Origin: Streptomyces aquilus
GTDB taxonomy: Bacteria; Actinomycetota; Actinomycetes; Streptomycetales; Streptomycetaceae
Direction of reading: 5' to 3'
NCBI RefSeq assembly: GCF_003955715.1
Contig: NZ_CP034463.1
Location: forward strand, 9,362,001-9,426,000
Length of the DNA stretch: 64,000 nt
Positions within the stretch are counted from its first letter, which is position 1; each line of letters begins with the position of its first letter. The notes under the pieces are model-generated. The model worked only from the letters and a program-made list of their open reading frames with translations, was not told where the DNA came from and did not search any database. Both the position numbers and the translations under genes were made by a program. Shown in pieces: positions 41,897 to 51,203 of this stretch.

Positions 41897-43366
41897 TTAC
41901 CAGAAAGCGGGCAGGCTGTAGCGGAAGGTGTTGGTGCGATGCCAGTCGTGGTTGCCGTCGACCCAGGTGGCCACGCCCTTGAGGAAGCGCACCACGGGGG
42001 GCAGCGGGCAGGCCGCGGCCAGTTCGGCCGCCGCCGCCTCGAAGGCGTGCATGAGGTCGTTGTGGACCTCGACCGCCTTGAGATAGGCGTCGCGCTCCGA
42101 GAGCTTCTCCCGTTCGGCGATCACGACGGGCAGGTTCAGGTGCCGGCCGGGGCCGGCGAGTTCCTTGGTGTACGAGTACAGGTCGTTGACGATCGTGGTC
42201 GCGTTGCCGGCCAGGGCGATGACGCGCTGCATCTCCGGCCGGGCGTGCAGGTCGGCTGGTAGCTCGTAGCCTCCGATGGTGTCGGTGATGGTGGGGCAGG
42301 GGCGGAAGTTGTTGAACTGGCGCATGGCCAGGTACTCCCACACCTCCGGGACATGATCGGTCTCGGCCCAGGCGGCCTCGGCCAGGTAACCCAGGTGCAG
42401 CCGGGCCATGTCGTGGCGGTAGCGGTCGACCTGGGAGGGCGAGGCCATGGCGGTGAAGTAGTCCATGGCACTGCGATAGGCGCGCCGCGGCGGGTCCGAG
42501 CCGAGCGACTCCAGCCAGGCCGGCGCGTACTCCGGGGTGGTGTGGAGCGGGTCGAGCGCGGTGTGGGCCAGCAGGAGACGGCCGCCGAGGCCGACGGGTG
42601 AGCCGCCGTGGTCCTCGCAGTAGCAGTCGTCCACCGCGTTCTCCGCGACCATCAGCCGGGTGGCGATCATGAGGTGGTCGACCGTGGGGGCGTCGGGATG
42701 GCAGCCGACCATGTACCGGCCGACCGAGAAGCCGTCGAACTGCCCCTCCCACTCCTCGGGATAGAGCTGGACCTCGTCCTCGGCCCAGCGCTTGATCCGC
42801 CGGCTCACCTCCTCGACGCGCAGCGGGTCGGGTTCCGGGATCGGGTGGTGGTAGAGGCCGGGTACGGCCTGTCCTTCGGCGGGTGGCGCGGGGGCCGGGG
42901 GCGCCGGGACGGATTCCGGCGGCGGCCGATGCGCGGTGCGGGCGAGGGACAGCGAGGCCGTGCCCAGGCCGGTGGGTCCGCCCAGGACCCGCTCGACCCC
43001 CGACGCGGACTCGGGTACGGCCTCCGGAGCAGCCTCCGGCAGGGGTGGAGCGGCCGATTCCGCGACGGCGACCGGCGGTGACGGAGCCGTACCGGTTGAA
43101 CTGCCCGCCAGTGACAGCGAGTTGGTGCCCAGGCCGGTGGGCCCGCCCAGGACCCGCTGAAAGACGGGTTCGGCAGGCGTGGCGGGCGGCGTGCCGGTGA
43201 CCGGCGGCGGGGGAGCGGTCGTCGGATGCAGTACGGCCTCAAGTCCGAAGGCAGCCGCGGTGATCGGAAGACCGGGGACGGCCGGCGTGGGTACCTCCGG
43301 CGCGGCGCCGGAAGGCAGCGACCGCTGCCCGGGGATGGACGGTCCAGGGGGCCCGGATTCGGGCAT
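41897..43366 (-). CDS. 2-Methylisoborneol synthase (encapsulin cargo)
   Basis: A 489-residue class I terpene cyclase that converts 2-methyl-geranyl diphosphate to 2-methylisoborneol. The catalytic domain (about 185-489) has the Asp-rich motif DDCYCED (246-252) and the NSE triad NDLYSYTKE (393-401). The first 180 residues are Pro/Ala-rich and disordered, and contain a 17-residue motif twice: RVLGGPTGLGTNSLSLA (71-87) and the copy with TASLSLA (126-142). In family 2 encapsulin systems such extended N-termini direct cargo into the shell. It lies 54 bases after the shell gene. Confidence 0.95.
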   Translation of the reverse strand: MPESGPPGPSIPGQRSLPSGAAPEVPTPAVPGLPITAAAFGLEAVLHPTTAPPPPVTGTPPATPAEPVFQRVLGGPTGLGTNSLSLAGSSTGTAPSPPVAVAESAAPPLPEAAPEAVPESASGVERVLGGPTGLGTASLSLARTAHRPPPESVPAPPAPAPPAEGQAVPGLYHHPIPEPDPLRVEEVSRRIKRWAEDEVQLYPEEWEGQFDGFSVGRYMVGCHPDAPTVDHLMIATRLMVAENAVDDCYCEDHGGSPVGLGGRLLLAHTALDPLHTTPEYAPAWLESLGSDPPRRAYRSAMDYFTAMASPSQVDRYRHDMARLHLGYLAEAAWAETDHVPEVWEYLAMRQFNNFRPCPTITDTIGGYELPADLHARPEMQRVIALAGNATTIVNDLYSYTKELAGPGRHLNLPVVIAEREKLSERDAYLKAVEVHNDLMHAFEAAAAELAAACPLPPVVRFLKGVATWVDGNHDWHRTNTFRYSLPAFW

Positions 43367-43420
43367 CCACTACTCCTTGTCGTGGTGTCGGGGACGGGCT
43401 CGTACAGCGCGCCGGGGGCG

Positions 43421-44836
43421 TCAGTCGCGACCGCGGGCGATCTGCACGTTCTCCATGACGCCGAGCGCGTCGGGCACGAGCACCGCGGCGGAGTAGTACG
43501 TGCTGACGAGATAGGACATGACCGCCTGCTCGTTGATGCCCATGAAGCGCGCCGAGAGCCCCGGCTCGACCTCGTCCGGCAGTCCGGTCTGCCACAGGCC
43601 GATGACCCCTTGGTTCTTCTCGCCGGTGCGCAGGGCGATGATGGAGCTGGTCTGCTCCTTGCTGATCGGGATCTTGTTGCAGGGCAGGATCGGAACCCCG
43701 CGCCAGGCCGGCACGGACTGTCCGCCGACATCGACGTGGTCCGGGTAGAGCCCGTAGGCGTTGAAGCCGCGGCCGATGGCGGCGATCGTCCTGGGATGGG
43801 CGAGGAAGAACTTGGTGCCGCGACGGCGGCAGAGCAGATCGTCCATGTCGTCCGGGGTGGGCGGACCGGAGTGGGTCTGGATGCGCTGCTTGAAGTCGGC
43901 GTTGTGGAGCAGTCCGAACTCACGGTTGTTGATGAGCTCGTGTTCCTGGCGCTCACGCAACGCCTCGATGGTCAGCCGGAGTTGCTCCTCGGTCTGGTTC
44001 ATCGGCCCGTTGTAGAGGTCGGCCACCCGGGTGTGGATTCTCAGGACGGTCTGCGCGACGGAGAGTTCGTACTCCCGGGGCTGCAACTCGTAGTCCACGA
44101 AGGTGTTCGGCACGTCGACCTCGCCGACATGACCGGCCGACAGGGCGATCTCGGCCTCGCCGTGTTTGTTCTGCGGTCGCCGGGTGCCGGAGTCGAACTC
44201 GGCGACATGGGCCTGGAGACCGGGAGCGGAGTCCCGTACGGCGGCGAAGTCGGCGCGGGACAGGGTGAGGAGGGTGCCGGAGGTCTCGGCGGTGGCCGTG
44301 CAGTCGTGGCGGGCGTCCGCGTCGAGGAGGGCGTTCTCACCGAAGTGGGCACCGTCGGCGAGGACCCCGAGGGCGATCTCCCCGCCGTACTGGCCCTCAC
44401 CGGACTGGCTGATCCGCCCGTGGGCGATCAGATGGATGCGGTCGGCCGGGCTGCCGCGCGAGACGATGACCTCGCCGGCGACGAAGTCGCGCTGTGCGCA
44501 GCGGTCGGCGAGCGCGGTGAGGACGTCCAGGTCCTCGAAGCCCCGCAGCAGGGCCAGTTCACCGAGTTCACGGGGGATCACCCGGACCGCGGCCCCCTCC
44601 TGCACGAACTCGATGCGACCGTCGCCGACGGTATGGCGCAACCGGCGGTTGACCCGGTAGGCGCCGCCCTTGGTCTCGACCCAGGGGAGCATCCGCAGCA
44701 GCCAGCGGGAGGTGATCTCCTGCATCTGCGGGGCGGACTTCGTGGTGGTGGTGAGGTTGCGTGCGGCGGCGGTGCTCAGGGACTGCTGCGGCGCGGCTGG
44801 TGCGGCCTCGGTCTCCGGGCTGCTGTCCACGGTCAT
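43421..44836 (-). CDS. Family 2B encapsulin shell protein
   Basis: A 471-residue nanocompartment shell protein with an HK97 phage-like fold and an internal cyclic-nucleotide-binding domain (about residues 95-205; phosphate cassette [23 protein letters not shown]). The C-terminal half ([21 protein letters not shown] region to the end, with [32 protein letters not shown]) is the encapsulin signature, related to S. griseus EshA. It is the first gene of the 2-methylisoborneol operon and probably encloses the cyclase. ATG 44836. Whether it binds cAMP or another nucleotide cannot be told. Confidence 0.93.
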   Translation of the reverse strand: MTVDSSPETEAAPAAPQQSLSTAAARNLTTTTKSAPQMQEITSRWLLRMLPWVETKGGAYRVNRRLRHTVGDGRIEFVQEGAAVRVIPRELGELALLRGFEDLDVLTALADRCAQRDFVAGEVIVSRGSPADRIHLIAHGRISQSGEGQYGGEIALGVLADGAHFGENALLDADARHDCTATAETSGTLLTLSRADFAAVRDSAPGLQAHVAEFDSGTRRPQNKHGEAEIALSAGHVGEVDVPNTFVDYELQPREYELSVAQTVLRIHTRVADLYNGPMNQTEEQLRLTIEALRERQEHELINNREFGLLHNADFKQRIQTHSGPPTPDDMDDLLCRRRGTKFFLAHPRTIAAIGRGFNAYGLYPDHVDVGGQSVPAWRGVPILPCNKIPISKEQTSSIIALRTGEKNQGVIGLWQTGLPDEVEPGLSARFMGINEQAVMSYLVSTYYSAAVLVPDALGVMENVQIARGRD

Positions 44837-45262
44837 CGGGGTGGGCTGCTCCTTGCGTGGCCGGGCGGCCGGCGCACAGCTGTACGCCGGCCGGGAGTCG
44901 GGGAGTGTGCGGCAACGGGACGGGACGGCGGCGGTGATCCATCCACCCGCAGGACCGTAACGACCGGTTGCGCCGCATCGCCCGGAGAAGCCAGCTGCTT
45001 CCTTCGAAGCGGTGACAATCATTCGAATGCGGTTTATCGACCCAAGAGCGACATCGCGCCACTCTTTCCGGACCGCTACGCCCCCTACCGGCCTCCCACC
45101 AGGCCGAACGGCGCCCAGCGGCAACCGAGTCGTACATGATCAAGCCGCGAACCTCGCCGCTCTCACCCCTGTCCCGGTTTCACGGCCGGCACCGGGACGG
45201 GCATGGTCGCTGGTACGCGACCTCGTGGACGAGACGCAAGCCGGCAGGAAGGAAGACCAACC
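44837..45262. other. Divergent control region, encapsulin operon / Imm5-like gene
   Basis: This 426-base gap has no supported gene. It must contain promoters for both flanking genes. The most notable elements are the TTCGAA palindromes at 45002-45029. The rest shows no strong repeat. Confidence 0.5.
45002..45029. promoter_or_regulatory. Paired TTCGAA palindromes
   Basis: CTTCGAAG (45002-45009) and CATTCGAATG (45020-45029) share a TTCGAA core with 19-base spacing, in the gap between the encapsulin operon and the Imm5-like gene. A plausible operator for either side; its owner is unknown. Confidence 0.3.
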
Positions 45263-45778
45263 GTGATCCTCCCGAAGGTCAGGGACCCCCGCTTCGTGAC
45301 GCTCCGCCGCGGCGGCACCCTCACCGACGCCGATCACCATCTCCTCGCCCTCTGGGCGGCAGCCTGCGCGGAGCACGTCCTCCACCTCTTCGAGACGGCT
45401 CGGCCCGAGGACCCGCGTCCGCGTCAGGCCATCGAGCACGCCCGCGCCTGGACGCGCGGCGAGGTCAAGATGATGGAGGCCCGGGCGGCGGGCGGCCATG
45501 CCATGGGCGCCGCCCGCGACCTGCGGGGAGCGGCACGGCACGCCGCTTACGCCGCCGGCCAGGCCGCGGTCGTCGCCCACGTCGCCGCGCACGAACTCGG
45601 CGCGGCCGCCTACGCGATCAAAGCCGTACGTGCCGCCGCGCCGAAAGCCGAGAGCGAGGCGGCGGGACGACGCGAATGCCAGTGGCAGCGTGACCAGCTC
45701 CCGGAGACGATCCGCGAACTGGTCCTCGACGACCAGCGGTTGCGCAACGACATCTGCTGGTCCGTCTTCGACTGCTGA
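45263..45778 (+). CDS. Imm5-like putative immunity protein
   Basis: A 171-residue alpha-helical protein. LALWAAACAEHVLHLFE, then PRQAIEHARAWTRGEVKM and AVVAHVAAHELGAAAYAIKAV match the family annotated as putative immunity protein (Imm5-like), proposed by genome-context studies to neutralise polymorphic toxins. GTG 45263 follows GGAAGG. No toxin gene is adjacent. The family is common in Streptomyces as a stand-alone gene, so a different role is possible. Confidence 0.72.
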   Translation: MILPKVRDPRFVTLRRGGTLTDADHHLLALWAAACAEHVLHLFETARPEDPRPRQAIEHARAWTRGEVKMMEARAAGGHAMGAARDLRGAARHAAYAAGQAAVVAHVAAHELGAAAYAIKAVRAAAPKAESEAAGRRECQWQRDQLPETIRELVLDDQRLRNDICWSVFDC

Positions 45779-45938
45779 CCCCACCCGGCCGCCGGCTGTA
45801 CGGGCGGGCCCTCCCTTCAGGCCGCCGTGCCGAAAACCCACTCGGTGGATTCGGCCCGCCGCCGACCGCGGTGATGAGTTGTCGCGCCCGCATCCGTCAT
45901 ACCTACGACGGGGCTCGACGAGGCGGAAGGACGATGTG

Positions 45939-46940
45939 ATGAGCGCGGACACGCGGCTGGACGAGCCGAGCGGGAGCGGGCTGGGTGAGGCCGACGAGCC
46001 GGCGTTCTCGGGGCTGGCGGAGCGGCATCGGCGGGAGCTGCATGTGCACTGCTACCGGATGCTCGGGTCGTTCGAGGACGCCGAGGACGCCGTGCAGGAG
46101 ACGTTCCTGCGGGCCTGGCGACGCCGGGAGACCTTCCAGGGACGGTCGACGTTCCGGGCCTGGCTGTACCGGATCGCCACCCGTACCTGCCTGGACCTGC
46201 TCGCCAAACGCCGCCCGGAGCCCGCGACCGGAGGCGAGGTGCCGTGGCTGCAGCCCTACCCCGACCGACTGCTCGACGAGCTGCCCGCGGCTGACGCGGA
46301 CGAGCCCGAGGCCGTCGTCGTCGCGCGCGAGACGATCGAGCTCGCGTACCTGGTCGCTGTCCAGCACCTCGCGCCGCGTCCGCGGGCCGTGCTGATCCTG
46401 CGGGACGTGCTCGGCTGGTCGGCGAGAGACGTCGCGGAGGCCCTCGGGGACTCGGTCAACTCCGTGAACAGCGCGCTGCAACGGGCCCGCGCCGGCATGC
46501 GCGAGCACCTGCCCGCCGAGCGGCAGGACTGGACCGGCGGGCAGGAGGACGCCGTCACGCGGGAGCTGGTGCGCCGCTACACCGAGGCCAGCGTGGTCAC
46601 CGACGTCCCGGCGCTCGCCGTACTGCTGCGCGACGACGTCCGCTGCTCGATGCCGCCCACGCCGGGCCTGTGCGTCGGCCGGGACGCGGTGGTGAACGAC
46701 TGGGTCACCAGCGGCTTCGAGGGCATGAAGGGCCTGCGTACCGTTCTCACGGCCGTGAACCGGCAGCCCGCCGTCGCCTTCTACCTCTGGCACGAGCGGG
46801 AGGGCGCCTACCTGCCGCTGACGATCGACGTCCTGCGTGTCATCGACGGGTCGATCGCCGAGATCATCACCTTCCACGACGACCGGTTCCCACGGCTCGG
46901 GCTGCCGGAGCGCCTGCGGGCCGAGGGAGCACCATCATGA
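45939..46940 (+). CDS. ECF sigma factor, SigG-like, with SnoaL C-domain
   Basis: A 333-residue extracytoplasmic-function sigma factor. Region 2 (HRRELHVHCYRMLGSFEDAEDAVQETFLRAWRRRETFQGRSTFRAWLYRIATRTCLDLL) and region 4 (APRPRAVLILRDVLGWSARDVAEALGDSVNSVNSALQRARAGM) are intact; the last 120 residues form a SnoaL-like NTF2 fold that tunes activity in such long ECFs. No anti-sigma gene is adjacent, as usual for this type. GTG (45936) directly precedes ATG 45939. Overlaps the DUF6069 gene by four bases. Confidence 0.88.
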   Translation: MSADTRLDEPSGSGLGEADEPAFSGLAERHRRELHVHCYRMLGSFEDAEDAVQETFLRAWRRRETFQGRSTFRAWLYRIATRTCLDLLAKRRPEPATGGEVPWLQPYPDRLLDELPAADADEPEAVVVARETIELAYLVAVQHLAPRPRAVLILRDVLGWSARDVAEALGDSVNSVNSALQRARAGMREHLPAERQDWTGGQEDAVTRELVRRYTEASVVTDVPALAVLLRDDVRCSMPPTPGLCVGRDAVVNDWVTSGFEGMKGLRTVLTAVNRQPAVAFYLWHEREGAYLPLTIDVLRVIDGSIAEIITFHDDRFPRLGLPERLRAEGAPS

Positions 46941-47410
46941 GCGGCATGAACGAAGTCGGCGTCGTCGCGGACCCGGCATCCGACCGGACCGGCAACGCCC
47001 ACCCGTTCCGCCGGCTCGCCGCGACCGGCTGCCTGGCCGCACTCGCGGCGATGGCGGCCACCACCGTCACCGCGGGGCTGGCCCAGGCCGGCGGCGTGGA
47101 CTTCGAGGTCCCCGATGGCGGCGAGACGATCCCGTTGCCCGGGTTCGCCGTGGTGACCGGCTTCTTCTCGGTCGTGGGCGTCGCGACAGCCATGGCGCTC
47201 CTTCGCTGGAGCACCCGCCCCGCCCAGCGATCCGTGTGGACGGCGCTGTCGCTGACGGTGATCTCGTCGGTCCCGCCCCTGATCTCCGGGGCCGACACCA
47301 CGACCGCCATCACCCTCGTCGGGCTCCACCTCCTCGCCGCGGCGGTGATGATCCCTGCCCTGGTACGCGGCCTGAGAGGGGCGTTGGCGGTGCTCCGCCC
47401 GCTGGGATAG
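46937..47410 (+). CDS. DUF6069-type membrane protein
   Basis: A 157-residue membrane protein with four predicted helices (about residues 27-47, 68-90, 101-119, 124-145), resembling the actinobacterial DUF6069 family of unknown function. Its ATG overlaps the sigma factor stop (ATGA), so it is translationally coupled and may act with the sigma factor, conceivably as its membrane sensor; that is inference. Confidence 0.7.
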   Translation: MSGMNEVGVVADPASDRTGNAHPFRRLAATGCLAALAAMAATTVTAGLAQAGGVDFEVPDGGETIPLPGFAVVTGFFSVVGVATAMALLRWSTRPAQRSVWTALSLTVISSVPPLISGADTTTAITLVGLHLLAAAVMIPALVRGLRGALAVLRPLG

Positions 47411-47593
47411 GTTGCGGACATGACTACCGGGACGGCATCGCGCCACGCACGGACAGGTGACCCGGTGCTGTTCTGAGCGCCGAACGGGCCGGTGTGGGCC
47501 CGCTGTTCGAACGGGGATATCGCGCCGCCGCGCGGGCTCCTCCTCCGTCGTGTTGATCACACGCTCGACACATCAACCACGACAGGAGAGTTC

Positions 47594-48325
47594 ATGACCG
47601 TCACAACGCTGCGCATTCCCACCGCGGACGGCCAGGCCGATGCCTTCGCCGCCCGCCCCGACCACGGCGCGCAGCACCCCGGGGTGCTGATGTACCCGGA
47701 CGGCTTCGGCATCCGGCCCGTGCTGCGGGACATGGCCCGTCAACTGGCCGCACACGGCTACTACGTGCTCGTGCCCAACCCCTTCTACCGGCACGGCCCG
47801 GCACCGGTGATCGACCTCCCCGAGCACATCGGAGAAGCGGCCCGGCCCGCGGTCTTCGCCCAGTTGATGCCCCTGATCGAGGCGCACACCAAGGAACGCG
47901 CCCTGAGCGACGCGAACGCCTACCTGAGGTTCCTCACCGCTCAGCCCGAGGTCGGCGCCGGACCGGTCGCGGTGACCGGCTACTGCATCGGCGGCCTGCT
48001 GGCGACACGCACCGCCGCGGCCCACCCGGGTCAGGTCGGCGCTCTCGCCGCGTTCCACGCTCCCGTGGGAGCCGACGGACCGGACAGCCTGGCCGAGCTC
48101 ACCGCCGAGGTCCACTTCGGCCATGCCGAGAGCGACTTGCCGCCCGAGGCCCTCGGTGACCTCAACAAGGCCCTGGACGCGGCAGGTGTCACCTACACCT
48201 CCGAGATCTACCCCGGCACCGTCCACGGCTTCACCATGTCCGACACCGACGCCTTCGACGCCGACGCGCTGCGGCTCCACTGGGACCGGCTGCTGCCCCT
48301 TCTCGGCCGTACCTTGACCACCTGA
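47594..48325 (+). CDS. Dienelactone hydrolase family protein
   Basis: A 243-residue alpha/beta hydrolase. The nucleophile elbow is VTGYCIGGLLA with Cys as nucleophile, as in dienelactone hydrolases; the acid is near FGHAESDLP and the histidine in YPGTVHGFTM. Dienelactone hydrolase opens cis-dienelactone to maleylacetate in chloroaromatic breakdown, a route close to the beta-ketoadipate pathway whose genes follow at 49306. ATG 47594 follows AGGAGAG. It converges with the LysR gene. Confidence 0.87.
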   Translation: MTVTTLRIPTADGQADAFAARPDHGAQHPGVLMYPDGFGIRPVLRDMARQLAAHGYYVLVPNPFYRHGPAPVIDLPEHIGEAARPAVFAQLMPLIEAHTKERALSDANAYLRFLTAQPEVGAGPVAVTGYCIGGLLATRTAAAHPGQVGALAAFHAPVGADGPDSLAELTAEVHFGHAESDLPPEALGDLNKALDAAGVTYTSEIYPGTVHGFTMSDTDAFDADALRLHWDRLLPLLGRTLTT

Positions 48326-48352
48326 GCCTCCGGCCCGGCGTCGTACGGCGCT

Positions 48353-49234
48353 TCAGAACGCCGACCGGATGATCCCCACCGTCCGCGCCAGATGCGGTTC
48401 GGCGCGGTCGGCGCGGTGGGCGACGGCCAGTTCCACGCGGGCGCCGGCCCCGGCCAGCGGCAGATAGGCCACGCCGTCGAGCGTCAGCGCGGTCACGGGC
48501 TCGGGGACGACGGCGACGCCGAGACCGCCGGCCACCAGCGTGATGAGCGTCGAGGTCTCGCCGACCTCGTGCCGGATGTGCGGCTCGACGCCGGCGTCCC
48601 GCAGCAGGCCCAGCACGACGTCGTACATCACCGACCGGCGGTCGGCCGAGTGCACGATCAGGTCGGCGCCGGCGAGGTCCGCGACACGCAGCCGCTTGCG
48701 CCCGGCGAGCCGGTGCCCGACCGGCACGGCGACCACGAGCCGGTCCCGGCGCAGGGTGTGCACCGTGAGGGACAGGTCGGCGGCCGGCGGGCGCAGCAGC
48801 GCGACGTCGATCGCGCCGGTGCGCAGCGCCTCGACCTGGTCGGGGGCGAGCATCTCGCCGCGGAAGGAGAAGTCGACGCCCGGGAGGTCCTCCGTGAGCC
48901 GTCGGGAGAGCGCCGGCAGCAGGCTGTACGTCGCCGACCCCACGCACCCGATCGCGAGGTGCCCCACCGACCCGGCGGCGACCCGGCGTGCGTGCTGGGC
49001 GGCCTCGTCGACCTCGGCGAGGATCGCGCGCGCCCGCTCCAGGTAGGCGCGGCCCGCCTCCGTGACGTCGACGCGGCGGGTGGTGCGGTGCAGCAGCTCG
49101 ACGCCCAGTTCCGCCTCCAGCTGGCGGATCTGCTGGGACAGCGGCGGCTGCGCCATGTGCAGCCGCTCGGCGGCACGGCCGAAGTGACGCTCCTCGGCCA
49201 CCGCGACGAAGTACCTGAGGTGCCGCAGATCCAT
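48353..49234 (-). CDS. LysR-family transcriptional regulator
   Basis: A 293-residue LysR protein: N-terminal HTH (HLRYFVAVAEERHFGRAAERLHMAQPPLSQQIRQLEAELGVELLHRTTRRVDVTEAG) and a substrate-binding effector domain. The helix-turn-helix matches the CatM/BenM-type group (MAQPPLSQQIRQLE). Divergent from pcaF, so a likely activator of pcaFIJ responding to an aromatic intermediate. An ATATG/CATAT palindrome overlaps its start. Confidence 0.9.
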   Translation of the reverse strand: MDLRHLRYFVAVAEERHFGRAAERLHMAQPPLSQQIRQLEAELGVELLHRTTRRVDVTEAGRAYLERARAILAEVDEAAQHARRVAAGSVGHLAIGCVGSATYSLLPALSRRLTEDLPGVDFSFRGEMLAPDQVEALRTGAIDVALLRPPAADLSLTVHTLRRDRLVVAVPVGHRLAGRKRLRVADLAGADLIVHSADRRSVMYDVVLGLLRDAGVEPHIRHEVGETSTLITLVAGGLGVAVVPEPVTALTLDGVAYLPLAGAGARVELAVAHRADRAEPHLARTVGIIRSAF

Positions 49235-49247
49235 ATGTCGTCCATAT
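49233..49247. promoter_or_regulatory. Candidate LysR box
   Basis: ATATG-N5-CATAT, containing the T-N11-A pattern, overlaps the LysR start codon. Further right, GGATAT is repeated directly at about 49258 and 49274. Together these could be recognition and activation sites between LysR and pcaF. Confidence 0.45.
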
Positions 49248-49305
49248 CAATCGACTCGGATATACATACTTCAGGATATCTAGCAGGGGGACTAGCGTCG
49301 TAGCC

Positions 49306-50511
49306 ATGAGCGCATTCCTCTACGCCGCGACCCGGACGCCGTTCGGCCGCTTCAACGGCGCGCTGGCCGGCGTCCGCCCCGACGACCTCGCCGCCGCCGC
49401 GATCACCTCGACGCTCGCCAAGGTGCCGCACCTCGACCCCGCCGCGATCGACGACGTGGTCTGGGGCAACGCCAACGGCGCCGGCGAGGAGAACCGCAAC
49501 GTCGGCCGCATGGCGGCACTGCTCGCCGGGCTCCCGGTCAGCGTGCCCGGTACCACGGTCAACCGGCTCTGCGGCTCCAGCCTCGACGCGGCGATGACGG
49601 CCAGCCGCACGATCGAGTCCGGCGACGCCGAGGTGGTGCTGACCGGTGGTGTCGAATCGATGACGCGGGCGCCCTGGGTGCTGCCCAAGCAGGCGAAGCC
49701 GTTCCCGGTCGGCGATGTCACCGCGGTCTCCACCACGCTCGGCTGGCGGCTGGTCAACCCGCGCATGCCGAAGGAGTGGACGGTCAGCCTCGGCGAGGCC
49801 AACGAACAGCTCCGGGAGCGCTTCGACATCTCCCGTGCACGGCAGGACGAGTTCGCCGCCCGCTCCCACCAACTCGCCCACGCCGCCTGGGAGTCCGGCT
49901 TCTACGACGACCTCGTCGTGCCGGTCGACGGCGTGGACCTGACCCGCGACGAGGGCATCCGCGCCGGCTCCACGCCCGAGACGCTCGCCGGGCTCAAGCC
50001 GGTCTTCCGTACCCCGGAGCAGGGCGGCACCATCACCGCGGGCAACGCCAGCCCGCTCAACGACGGTGCCTCCGCCGTGCTGTTGGGCAGCGAGCAGGCG
50101 GCGGCCACGATCGGGACCGACCCGATCGCCCGCATCGCCGGCCGCGGCGTCATGGCCCTGGAGCCGCAGGCCTTCGGCTACGCCCCGGTCGAGGCCGCCA
50201 ACCGTGCGCTGGCCCGGGCCGGGATCGGCTGGGACCAGGTGGGCGCGGTCGAGCTCAACGAGGCCTTCGCCGTGCAGTCCCTCGCCTGCCTCGACGCGTG
50301 GAAGATCGACCCCGCGATCGTCAACCAGAGGGGCGGCGCCATCGCCATCGGCCACCCGCTGGGTGCCTCGGGCGGCCGCATCCTCGCCACGCTGGCCAAG
50401 GTGCTGCGCGAGACGGGGCAGCGCTACGGCGTCGCCGCCATCTGCATCGGAGTCGGCCAGGGCCTGGCCGTCGTACTGGAGAACTGCGCTGCCACGGGGG
50501 AGGGCCGATGA
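49306..50511 (+). CDS. pcaF: 3-oxoadipyl-CoA thiolase
   Basis: A 401-residue thiolase that cleaves beta-ketoadipyl-CoA to succinyl-CoA and acetyl-CoA. Active sites: Cys89 (TVNRLCGSSLDA), His in NEAFAVQSLA region and GHPLGASGGR, and the second Cys in ICIGVGQG. The N-terminal MSAFLYAATRTPFGRFNGALAGVRPDDL fits PcaF rather than general acetoacetyl-CoA thiolases, and the pcaI/pcaJ neighbours support this. Its stop overlaps pcaI (ATGA). Confidence 0.88.
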   Translation: MSAFLYAATRTPFGRFNGALAGVRPDDLAAAAITSTLAKVPHLDPAAIDDVVWGNANGAGEENRNVGRMAALLAGLPVSVPGTTVNRLCGSSLDAAMTASRTIESGDAEVVLTGGVESMTRAPWVLPKQAKPFPVGDVTAVSTTLGWRLVNPRMPKEWTVSLGEANEQLRERFDISRARQDEFAARSHQLAHAAWESGFYDDLVVPVDGVDLTRDEGIRAGSTPETLAGLKPVFRTPEQGGTITAGNASPLNDGASAVLLGSEQAAATIGTDPIARIAGRGVMALEPQAFGYAPVEAANRALARAGIGWDQVGAVELNEAFAVQSLACLDAWKIDPAIVNQRGGAIAIGHPLGASGGRILATLAKVLRETGQRYGVAAICIGVGQGLAVVLENCAATGEGR

Positions 50512-51203
50512 GCCGGGCGGAGATCGTCGAGAGCGCGGACGCCGCGGTCGCCGGGATCGAGGACGGCTCCACCGTCCTCGTCGGCGGATTCGGCCTGGCC
50601 GGGATGCCGTTCGACCTGATCGACGCGCTCATCCGGCAGGGCGCGAAGGACCTGACGATAGTGTCCAACAACGCCGGCAACGGCGACGTCGGACTGGCCG
50701 CACTGCTGGCCGCCGGCCGGGTGCGCAAGGTGCTGTGTTCCTTTCCGCGCCAGGCCGACTCCTGGGTCTTCGACGACCTCTACCGCGCCGGGAAGATCGA
50801 GTTGGAGGTGGTGCCGCAGGGCAACCTCGCCGAGCGGATGCGCGCGGCCGGGGCCGGTATCGGCGCGTTCTACTGCCCGACCGCGGTCGGCACACCGCTC
50901 GCCGAGGGCAAGGAGGTGCGGGAGATCGACGGCCGCACGTATCTGCTGGAGTACCCGATCAAGGGCGACTACGCGTTGATCGGCGCCCATGTCGCGGACA
51001 CGCTGGGCAACCTCGTCTACCGCAAGACCGCCCGCAACTTCGGACCGGTCATGGCCACCGCAGCCACGACGACCATCGTCCAGGTCGAGCAGGTCGTCGA
51101 GGCCGGCGAGCTCGACCCCGAGGCCGTCGTCACCCCGTCCATCTACGTCGACCGCATCGTCCAGGTGGCGGCCCGTCACTACACCGTCCAGGGGGCACGA
51201 TGA
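50508..51203 (+). CDS. pcaI: 3-oxoacid CoA-transferase subunit A
   Basis: A 231-residue alpha subunit of the CoA-transferase that converts 3-oxoadipate and succinyl-CoA to 3-oxoadipyl-CoA. Family motif: GSTVLVGGFGLAGMPFDLIDAL and NNAGNGDVGLAALL, then ARNFGPVMATAA. Four-base overlaps with pcaF and pcaJ make a tight operon. Acetoacetate (ScoA) specificity is an alternative the sequence alone cannot exclude. Confidence 0.88.
   Translation: MSRAEIVESADAAVAGIEDGSTVLVGGFGLAGMPFDLIDALIRQGAKDLTIVSNNAGNGDVGLAALLAAGRVRKVLCSFPRQADSWVFDDLYRAGKIELEVVPQGNLAERMRAAGAGIGAFYCPTAVGTPLAEGKEVREIDGRTYLLEYPIKGDYALIGAHVADTLGNLVYRKTARNFGPVMATAATTTIVQVEQVVEAGELDPEAVVTPSIYVDRIVQVAARHYTVQGAR

Noticed and set aside
41007-44836. 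Cyclic-nucleotide domain read as a CRP-type transcription factor
   Set aside because: No helix-turn-helix follows; the rest of the protein is the encapsulin shell fold.
43226-45139. Long plus-strand open frame opposite the encapsulin and cyclase genes
   Set aside because: It is the antisense shadow of a well-recognised operon and has no domain features.
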